This document shows, in pieces, positions 15,855-23,390 of a stretch of DNA of 32,093 bases. A model generated the notes under the pieces. The model searched no databases. It was not told where the DNA came from and worked only from the letters and a program-made list of their open reading frames with translations. Position 1 is the stretch's first letter. Every line of letters starts with the position of its first letter. A program made the position numbers and the translations under genes. Origin of the DNA: Candidatus Apopatocola equi (GTDB taxonomy: Bacteria; Bacillota; Clostridia; Oscillospirales; Oscillospiraceae); assembly GCA_018065965.1 (NCBI GenBank), contig JAGHSH010000128.1, positions 1-32,093 on the forward strand, given 5' to 3'.

Positions 15855-16512
15855 GGAGAGAGAATACCTGCCGCTCAGCCGTCTTTCTCAGGCAGAATAC
15901 TGTCTGAGAAGGGCAGCTCTGCTGATGAATGAACAGTTGTGGCAGGAGAACATCGACACAGCAAAAGGCAGAATGGAGCATAGTCGCGTACACGATCATC
16001 GTATTGAGCGGAGGGGAAACTCACTGAAGCTTTACGACTATGAAGTAGTGTCCGAAGAACTAGGTATCAGCGGGAAATGTGACTGCATTGAGGCCGAAGC
16101 GTGGGAAAGCGGCTGCATGATTCCGGCGGCGAACTTCCCGGTAAGGCTCTACCCTGTGGAATATAAGCACGTGACGGTTCGAGAGGAAAGTTCCTATTGC
16201 CTCCAACTGTGTGCCCAGGCGATGGCTCTGGTGGAGATGTATCATGCCCATATTTCGGAGGGAGCCCTCTTCTTTATCAGCTCCCATCGGAGGCTGCCCG
16301 TAGTTCTGGACGATTCTCTCCGCCGGCAGGTGCGTCAGAGAGCAGCAGATTTACGCATGATCCGCAATACCTTTTCAATCCCCCCTGCAGAATACAGTCC
16401 TAAATGCAAAAAGTGCTCATTGAAGGAAGTGTGCATGCCCAAAGCCAAACGGTCTGCTGCTGACTATTGCAAAAGGTTGATTCGCGAGGCGACAGGGGAG
16501 GATGAAATATGA
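15832..16512 (+). CDS. cas4: Cas4, adaptation nuclease
   Basis: A 226-aa RecB-like nuclease that trims and orients prespacers by their PAM together with Cas1-Cas2. The N-terminal cysteine is in RLSQAEYCLRRAALL and the C-terminal cluster is KCKKCSLKEVC, together the four Cys ligands of the iron-sulphur cluster. RecB motifs: ISGKCDCIEAE (Asp) and PVEYKHVT (ExK), with a motif III-like YCLQLCAQAMAL. All expected catalytic residues seem present. The track starts at 15733 in the wrong part of cas7c; ATG 15832 gives the family N-terminus, though its ribosome site is weak and it may be translated by coupling to cas7c. It overlaps cas1 by four bases (ATGA). Confidence 0.9.
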   Translation: MNGLPLNEEREYLPLSRLSQAEYCLRRAALLMNEQLWQENIDTAKGRMEHSRVHDHRIERRGNSLKLYDYEVVSEELGISGKCDCIEAEAWESGCMIPAANFPVRLYPVEYKHVTVREESSYCLQLCAQAMALVEMYHAHISEGALFFISSHRRLPVVLDDSLRRQVRQRAADLRMIRNTFSIPPAEYSPKCKKCSLKEVCMPKAKRSAADYCKRLIREATGEDEI

Positions 16513-17531
16513 AAAAGCTGTTGAACACGCTCTATGTTCTGACCCCTGAGAGCTATCTCTATGTACGAAACCAGACTGTAGGTATTAAGCTGGGCGGTGA
16601 AGAAAAATATTCCGTTCCAGCCGGAAATTTAGACAGCATTGTTTGCTTTGGAGTCAACACGGTCTCTACGCCGTTCATGGGTTTTTGCGCGGAAAATGGT
16701 ATTGCCTTGAGCTTCTTGAGCCCGCAGGGACGATTCCTTGGCCGGGTTCAAGGCGGAGTGAACGGGAACGTACTGCTGCGTCAAGCGCAGTATCATCTTT
16801 TGGATGACGACTCCCGGCGCTTGGAAACGGTAAAGAATATCCTTCTCTGCAAACTCCGCAACAGTCGTGAGGTGCTCCTTCGAAGCGGAAGAAATCAGAA
16901 AGACGATTCGGCCTCTGCTGCTTTGACCGCCGCTGCCAAGTCTATTGCGGCCGTGGCGCAGGATCTTACTCTTGCAGAAAGTCTCGATTCTTTGCGCGGA
17001 CTGGAGGGCGTTGCGGCTGCCCAGTACTTTGCCTGTTTTGATACCATGCTCTATGCCAGCCCCTTGAAATTTAAGGAGCGCAGCCGCCGCCCGCCGAAGA
17101 ACGAGGTCAACGCAGTCCTTTCCTTTGTCTATACAATACTTGGCAACGAAATCACAGCCGCACTGGAAGCCGTGGGGCTGGATCCTGCGGCCGGTATTAT
17201 GTACAGCTTGCGGCCGGGACGCAATTCCTTTGCGTTGGACCTGTTGGAAGAACTGCGTGCACCGCTCTGTGACCGCTTTGTGATATCCCTTTTCAATCAG
17301 CACAGACTAGATGAAAAGGATTTCGACAGTGACGGAGAAGGGGTGTATCTAAATGATAAAGGCCGCAGAACAGTGTTAACCGCATGGCAGCAGCGCAAGC
17401 AAGAAACCGTACTGCATCCTTTTCTAAATGAAAAACTTCAAATAGGGATTATCCCTCATTCTCAGGCCATGCTGTATGCTCGATATCTCCGGGGAGATCT
17501 GGACATCTATCCTCCCTATGTCTGGAGGTAG
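16509..17531 (+). CDS. cas1: Cas1 integrase, with Tyr in place of the catalytic His
   Basis: A 340-aa type I-C Cas1, full length and colinear with family members (MKKLLNTLYVLTPESYL start, RRPPKNEVNAVLSF, RGDLDIYPPYVWR end). Cas1 integrates new spacers using three metal-binding residues. Here Glu166 (LRGLEGVAA) and Asp244 (FALDLLEEL) are present, but the expected histidine in the G-[FI]-[LM]-H-x-x-RPGR block is Tyr232 (GIMYSLRPGR; codon TAC at 17202-17204, one transition from CAC). Mutating this His abolishes acquisition in studied Cas1 proteins, so this enzyme may be inactive. The rest of the gene is undamaged, suggesting a recent change or an assembly error. Confidence 0.95.
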   Translation: MKKLLNTLYVLTPESYLYVRNQTVGIKLGGEEKYSVPAGNLDSIVCFGVNTVSTPFMGFCAENGIALSFLSPQGRFLGRVQGGVNGNVLLRQAQYHLLDDDSRRLETVKNILLCKLRNSREVLLRSGRNQKDDSASAALTAAAKSIAAVAQDLTLAESLDSLRGLEGVAAAQYFACFDTMLYASPLKFKERSRRPPKNEVNAVLSFVYTILGNEITAALEAVGLDPAAGIMYSLRPGRNSFALDLLEELRAPLCDRFVISLFNQHRLDEKDFDSDGEGVYLNDKGRRTVLTAWQQRKQETVLHPFLNEKLQIGIIPHSQAMLYARYLRGDLDIYPPYVWR

Positions 17532-17533
17532 CC

Positions 17534-17824
17534 ATGTTCGTGCTGATAACTTACGATGTGTGCACATCAGATCCGGCAGGCGCTAAAAGGCTGCGGAAAG
17601 TATCCAAGCTCTGCGAACGATACGGTATGCGGGTTCAGAACTCAGTTTTTGAAGTACTGGTAGATGCTGCCCAGTTGGCTGTTCTCAAAGCAGAACTGAA
17701 AAAGATCATTGACCTTGAAACGGATTCTGTTCGTTTTTACCGACTGGGAAATACCTATGAGAACAAGATCGACACTCTTGGAAAGTCTGCTGTGATTGAT
17801 GCTTGTGCTACGCTGCTCTTGTAG
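17534..17824 (+). CDS. cas2: Cas2, adaptation complex subunit
   Basis: A 96-aa Cas2 that dimerises and bridges two Cas1 dimers. The ferredoxin-like fold start is FVLITYDVCTSDPAGAKRLRKV with the conserved Asp8, then YGMRVQNSVFEVLVD and SVRFYRLGNTYENKI, all typical of type I-C Cas2. It begins two bases after the cas1 stop and is the last cas gene; the leader follows at once. Confidence 0.95.
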   Translation: MFVLITYDVCTSDPAGAKRLRKVSKLCERYGMRVQNSVFEVLVDAAQLAVLKAELKKIIDLETDSVRFYRLGNTYENKIDTLGKSAVIDACATLLL

Positions 17825-17994
17825 TGCGCTAAGCCTCCCCACGCAGATCTTACCGTTAGTTTAGCGCAGAAAAAAGAAGCCAAAAACGAGAGTATTCTTT
17901 TGTTTGGCTCAAGACCTTTGTACAATTCATTGCAGAAAAGCAATGTTTTGGAAATAATGCAGCAAAAAGCCGTGATAATTTGTGGGTTTTTGCT
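17825..17994 (+). promoter_or_regulatory. CRISPR leader
   Basis: An AT-rich 170-bp stretch between cas2 and repeat 1. It begins with an 8-bp inverted repeat TGCGCTAA (17825-17832) / TTAGCGCA (17861-17868), which may end the cas transcript or bind the adaptation machinery. A TACAAT box (17921-17926) lacks a good -35, and a small hairpin CATTGC/GCAATG follows. Repeats next to it are perfect while those at the far end are degenerate, which identifies this side as the leader end. Confidence 0.65.
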
Positions 17995-20900
17995 GTCGCC
18001 CCTCGCGCAGGGGCGAGAGTTGAAATTACCTATCTTTGGCGAAGCAATTGAAGAGCTGAGTCGCCCCTCGCGCAGGGGCGAGAGTTGAAATTATTCGTCT
18101 AAGGCAGAAATCATGAAAATCAAAGAGTCGCCCCTCGCGCAGGGGCGAGAGTTGAAATTTTGAGGTCGAAGCTATCATCAAAATCCTCGTCAGGTCGCCC
18201 CTCGCGCAGGGGCGAGAGTTGAAATTTCTTATCGCCATAGCCCGAATCAACGGCGATGGTCGCCCCTCGCGCAGGGGCGAGAGTTGAAATATGACTTGCT
18301 TATCAAGCCAGTATTGCGCTTTTGCGTCGCCCCTCGCGCAGGGGCGAGAGTTGAAATCTTTTCGCCGGAGAAAGTAACGGTAGCATCAAGAGTGGTCGCC
18401 CCTCGCGCAGGGGCGAGAGTTGAAATCAGCCATTCCTTTACAGCAGCACGGCGGGACTGAGGTCGCCCCTCGCGCAGGGGCGAGAGTTGAAATTGTCCGT
18501 GATGGGCTATATGATGGGAGATCTCCCGTCGCCCCTCGCGCAGGGGCGAGAGTTGAAATAACATAGTACAGGACAATGTTTTCCACGGGTGTAGTCGCCC
18601 CTCGCGCAGGGGCGAGAGTTGAAATGATACAGACCAGAACATCATTTTCACGGAAACTGTCGCCCCTCGCGCAGGGGCGAGAGTTGAAATTGGAACGGTG
18701 TCAACCACGCGGATTTTCAGTGACGTCGCCCCTCGCGCAGGGGCGAGAGTTGAAATAAGATCGGAGGGATTGAGATTCTCACCTATCAGTCGCCCCTCGC
18801 GCAGGGGCGAGAGTTGAAATTCAGCTGCCGCTACATTATCTGCAACGACCTGACGTCGCCCCTCGCGCAGGGGCGAGAGTTGAAATCTACAATCACAAAG
18901 GAGGTAACCCAATGGACAAGTCGCCCCTCGCGCAGGGGCGAGAGTTGAAATAGATGACAGTCGGCGATATGGCGGGCAAGGTGCTGTCGCCCCTCGCGCA
19001 GGGGCGAGAGTTGAAATATCTGAACGGCCACATCATAGCCGTAAGAGTTGAGTCGCCCCTCGCGCAGGGGCGAGAGTTGAAATAAGATACAACAGCGCCT
19101 ATGAGGCCGCCATGGACGGTCGCCCCTCGCGCAGGGGCGAGAGTTGAAATACATAGGATGCCGCCTTGATATAAGACTGCATGTCGTCGCCCCTCGCGCA
19201 GGGGCGAGAGTTGAAATTCCTTCTCTGGCGGAGAGCACGCTCTTTTCCATAGTCGCCCCTCGCGCAGGGGCGAGAGTTGAAATGACTCCGTCCAAATCCG
19301 AATCAAACTCAAATTCGGTCGCCCCTCGCGCAGGGGCGAGAGTTGAAATCTTCTTGGTCTACTTATCAGCAGACTCTTGAATCGTCGCCCCTCGCGCAGG
19401 GGCGAGAGTTGAAATTACACCGAGTATTTCCTCCCGATCCATGACGCTATGTCGCCCCTCGCGCAGGGGCGAGAGTTGAAATTTTATAGACTATTGCAAG
19501 ATCTTTATAGACCATGTCGCCCCTCGCGCAGGGGCGAGAGTTGAAATATGCAATTCCAACACAGCACCCGGCCATATGTTGTCGCCCCTCGCGCAGGGGC
19601 GAGAGTTGAAATTGAACGTGGGCGGCACGGCCCAGTTCAACAACAGGTCGCCCCTCGCGCAGGGGCGAGAGTTGAAATTGGCACCGCCAGGCGCCCGAGG
19701 GCGAGCCGGTACGGTCGCCCCTCGCGCAGGGGCGAGAGTTGAAATTCGCAGGCCTCGCACCGTGCGCTGGCGCAGTCCTCGTCGCCCCTCGCGCAGGGGC
19801 GAGAGTTGAAATACGGACTGGCTCAGCGGCTCCGCCGCTGCCAAGGTCGCCCCTCGCGCAGGGGCGAGAGTTGAAATTGACCTCAGGAACTATATTAACC
19901 GGACATCCGGAGGTCGCCCCTCGCGCAGGGGCGAGAGTTGAAATCTATTGCGCCCACTACACCACGAAAAAGATTGTGTCGCCCCTCGCGCAGGGGCGAG
20001 AGTTGAAATGGGTCATTCCACCATTGAGCAACAGTAGAACCAGGTCGCCCCTCGCGCAGGGGCGAGAGTTGAAATAAGCTCATAAAAAGGAACAGGAGTC
20101 CAACGGGAAGTCGCCCCTCGCGCAGGGGCGAGAGTTGAAATTCGTCGTTTTCGGCGTACATGTCGGCGCTGATCGGTCGCCCCTCGCGCAGGGGCGAGAG
20201 TTGAAATACGCCGACATGGCGGAACGCAGGGCTGTATGCCCGGGTCGCCCCTCGCGCAGGGGCGAGAGTTGAAATGGTTAAGTTCTGATCGCGGAAGAAT
20301 CTATCCACGTCGCCCCTCGCGCAGGGGCGAGAGTTGAAATACAAAAACGGCGGTCTTACTATGATCAAGTTCAAGACAGTCGCCCCTCGCGCAGGGGCGA
20401 GAGTTGAAATATTGCGCTGGTTGTGCTTCTGACCGTGCTCAAAGTCGCCCCTCGCGCAGGGGCGAGAGTTGAAATAAGACCGCCCGCAATCAAGCTGTCA
20501 TATTCGCCTTCAGTCGCCCCTCGCGCAGGGGCGAGAGTTGAAATAATAACAACGCGCTTCATCGGCTTGTCATTAGTGGTCGCCCCTCGCGCAGGGGCGA
20601 GAGTTGAAATCCGGCGGACGCGGATCGGCTGCTGGAGGCCGCAGGTCGCCCCTCGCGCAGGGGCGAGAGTTGAAATATCCAAAAAATAACCAGCAATACC
20701 GGGTCGGCGAGGTCGCCCCTCGCGCAGGGGCGAGAGTTGAAATTTTTTGAGGATACCCTTCCATCCGATGGAGCTGTCAGTCGCCCCTCGCGCAGGGGCG
20801 AGAGTTGAAATAGGAGAGGTTCCTGCAGGTGTAAACTCAACACCGGGTCGCCCCTCGCGCAGGGGCGAGAGTTGAAATAGCAGTATGGCGGAAGTAAGCC

Positions 20901-21596
20901 TTATCAGCAGAAGGTCGCCCCTCGCGCAGGGGCGAGAGTTGAAATTGATCCTCAATGAAGCGGACGTGCTCGGAGGAGGTCGCCCCTCGCGCAGGGGCGA
21001 GAGTTGAAATTACATACACCCGGAGAAGCGCTACTACACGGTCGAGGTCGCCCCTCGCGCAGGGGCGAGAGTTGAAATCTGATGACGGTAGTACTACAGG
21101 CAACCCTAGAACGTCGCCCCTCGCGCAGGGGCGAGAGTTGAAATATGGTGTTCTTTGCCAGCGCCCCGCGTCCGAAAGCGTCGCCCCTCTCGCGGGGGCG
21201 AGAGTTGAAATTTTCAGAGTTACGGAAATTACTTCAGAGCCAGCAGTCGCCCCTCGCGCAGGGGCGAGAGTTGAAATTTGGGGCAGTGTATATTATTAGG
21301 TCGCCCTCAGGTCGCCCCTCGCACAGGGGCGAGAGTTGAAATAGAGTAATGAAAACAGCCTTCTTGGTATGGTCAAAGTCGCCCCTCGCACAGGGGCGAG
21401 AGTTGAAATTGAAGAATCACAACATCTTTATCGCCGAAAGCAAGTCGCCCCTCGCGCAGGGGCGAGAGTTGAAATTACCCTGGTGATACCTTTGATGTAT
21501 CCGTGAGTAGTCGCCCCTCTCGCAGGGGCGAGAGTTGAAATGAGCGTGACGGTCTGAAGGCCGGAAACCTCGACAGGTCGCCCCTCACGCAGGGGC
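17995..21596 (+). CRISPR. Type I-C CRISPR array, 55 repeats and 54 spacers
   Basis: The 32-nt repeat starts GTCGCCCCTCGCGCA and ends GAGAGTTGAAAT, the I-C style (GTCGCC start, TTGAAA near the end). CGCCCC and GGGGCG pair around a TCGCGCA loop, the substrate for Cas5c; the last bases form the crRNA 5' handle, so transcription is left to right. I counted repeat starts by hand from 17995 to 21577, with spacers of 32-38 nt (mean about 34). By eye, repeats 1-48, 50 and 53 are identical; 49, 51, 52 and 54 differ only in or beside the loop, and the last (21577-21596) is cut after 20 nt. No two spacers look alike. Several carry apparent gene starts. Confidence 0.98.
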
Positions 21597-21616
21597 AAAT
21601 GCTTTCCGGAAAAGAG

Positions 21617-21655
21617 AAAAAAGCAGCAGAGTCATTGTCTGATTCTGCTGCTTTT
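21617..21655. terminator. Bidirectional terminator between array and unknown gene
   Basis: GCAGCAGA ... TCTGCTGC stem (11 pairs with inner G-T, T-A and C-G) is flanked by A6 on the left and T4 on the right, so it can end the array transcript on the plus strand and the 483-aa gene on the minus strand. Confidence 0.75.
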
Positions 21656-21691
21656 GCATTTTCCTTCGTCTGCCGATTCTCGATGAAAACA

Positions 21692-23143
21692 TCATTCTGC
21701 CGGCACTATTTTTTCGCTTGATCTCGGAGGAGTGGGGACATCATCGAAATAAGTGATTTGTACGCCCAAATCCGCCAGTATTTCCAAAAGGGGAAGTTGT
21801 TTAACAGACCAGTGCTCTCGTTTGTATTCGTAGTGAGAATCACCGCACTCCTCATAAACGATTTCATAGGAATCATTCTCATATTCCTCCTCCGGCGTGG
21901 AGAAGAACGGCGTATAGAGCCCAAGCTCACGATCATAGGTTGTTAGGATACCGGCGGGAAAAGACCCTAATAATTGGTAATCTATTCGATAATATCCGTT
22001 GCCCTGGTCAAGTAAGCGAGTCATCTTTCCCAGATATGCTGATGAACTTTTTATGCGTTGACGAAAAACAAAGTCAGACCACACTATAAAAAAGCAAGGG
22101 ACTGATGTATAAAAGCCCGTATCCTCATATATGGGGGTGTATTTTGAAATGATGGGGGCGGAAGTATAGCGAGACTCAAGTGCCCTTTCATTCTGAACAT
22201 AGAGATGCCCGGTTTTTCTATCTGGGTTATAGTTGAATTCATTAGTGACGAAATCGTTAGCAATGAAATTGTAAAAAATGCAGTCAGAAAAAGAGGGGTG
22301 ATTGCCGAAATTGTGGTCTTCTGAACAGCCAAAATTTACATCGCATGGATTAGTGTCGGTCTCTACACTATCATTCCCGGCGGGGGAGAACACAGGGCTT
22401 CCTTCTTCTGTAGCCGATATTTCAGGCGGAGCATTGTCGTTGCTGCAATCAGTGAAACTATCGGAAGTCAGGAGGACCGGTTTGTCACAATACACAAGGC
22501 CAACGGCTGCCGGACCGTACTTCTCCAATTCGGAGATATATCCGGAGCCAACGTCTTTCCACCGCTTTACTGTATCAGCCCCGTCTTTCACATTGACGTG
22601 GCATAGGGCATACTCCCAAACGCCTAACAGAAAAGGCTGTACTGTAACGGAAGATAAATGACGCAGCTCTGCTTTTGAGCAGGGGTGGCCATCTTCAAAA
22701 ATATAAAACAGTTGAGATTCGGATATCTTAGAGTCATGAAGAATCAGCCCGATGAGTGCCAAAACAAGGTGCTCATCTTTTCTTGTATCAGCGGCTACGT
22801 CGAGAAAAGTTGAGACAAGATCACACATGGCGGAAAGCGGAATCATGTAATGATGCTGAACCTGCTCTTGAAAAGCCTTTCGCACAGCGGGGTCTCTGAA
22901 GTTGCATATTGGACCACCGTACCCGGTGCAGTTTTTCAAAATAGAGGCTTGCGTCTTAACTACGTCACGTGTACCGGTGGAGTACTCAGGAGGCTCACCT
23001 CGGACACATTCTCCTAAAGCCATGTACAGATCAGAATCGGATGTACCGCTCCGAACTCCTTGATAACGCTGGCCGTAATTTTTTTGAGGCCGCTTGGAAT
23101 CTGACAACAAGCGAAAAAATGTACCGGCACAGAGCCTGTCCAT
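21692..23143 (-). CDS. Unknown protein, 483 aa, accessory cargo beside the array
   Basis: I do not recognise a named function. The N-terminal 170 or so residues (MDRLCAGTFFRLLSDSKRPQ, later LKNCTGYGG, then KDEHLVLALIGLILHDSKI and VQPFLLGVWEYAL) resemble an N-terminal region I have seen in hypothetical proteins of Firmicutes accessory genomes; this is an impression. The middle (about 220-290) is rich in Ser, Asn, Asp and Cys and looks disordered. The C-terminal part has aromatic and acidic stretches, no membrane segments and no nuclease or ATPase motif that I can see. ATG 23143 is preferred over TTG 23149, with AGGTGG upstream on the minus strand. It has its own promoter and terminator, like a stand-alone cargo gene. 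A defence or regulatory role is only a guess from position. Confidence 0.8.
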   Translation of the reverse strand: MDRLCAGTFFRLLSDSKRPQKNYGQRYQGVRSGTSDSDLYMALGECVRGEPPEYSTGTRDVVKTQASILKNCTGYGGPICNFRDPAVRKAFQEQVQHHYMIPLSAMCDLVSTFLDVAADTRKDEHLVLALIGLILHDSKISESQLFYIFEDGHPCSKAELRHLSSVTVQPFLLGVWEYALCHVNVKDGADTVKRWKDVGSGYISELEKYGPAAVGLVYCDKPVLLTSDSFTDCSNDNAPPEISATEEGSPVFSPAGNDSVETDTNPCDVNFGCSEDHNFGNHPSFSDCIFYNFIANDFVTNEFNYNPDRKTGHLYVQNERALESRYTSAPIISKYTPIYEDTGFYTSVPCFFIVWSDFVFRQRIKSSSAYLGKMTRLLDQGNGYYRIDYQLLGSFPAGILTTYDRELGLYTPFFSTPEEEYENDSYEIVYEECGDSHYEYKREHWSVKQLPLLEILADLGVQITYFDDVPTPPRSSEKIVPAE

Positions 23144-23190
23144 TGTCAAAGCACCACCTATTTTTGATTTTGGTGAAAGCGAATAACATA

Positions 23191-23219
23191 ATTATAGCAG
23201 AAAAGAAGAGTATTGTCAT
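23191..23219 (-). promoter_or_regulatory. Promoter of the 483-aa unknown gene
   Basis: On the minus strand ATGACA (23214-23219) and a perfect TATAAT (23191-23196) are 17 bases apart, about 48 bases upstream of the ATG. The remaining divergent gap to the primase gene (23220-23390) is AT-rich and shows no further clear gene. Confidence 0.65.
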
Positions 23220-23390
23220 CCAGATATTTTTTACTAACTTTACCTGGCTTTTTTACCAATCTTTCCGCCAACACTTGGTGCATGCAAGGGAATCTTACTT
23301 TTTACTAGCAAGCGTAAGGCAGAGAGCTGCGACTTATGGGAAGGTCAGCTCCGGCCAGTAAATATATGCCGCTTATGTCGGCGGAGAGGA

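Noticed and set aside
18026-21339. Many ORFs in the array with repeated peptides such as SRPCARGD, LSPLREGR and VAPRAGARVE
   Set aside because: They are translations of the CRISPR repeat in different frames, not genes.
17995-21596. Self-targeting spacers against genes in this window
   Set aside because: None found by eye beyond chance matches of about 10-11 bases; a full search was not possible.
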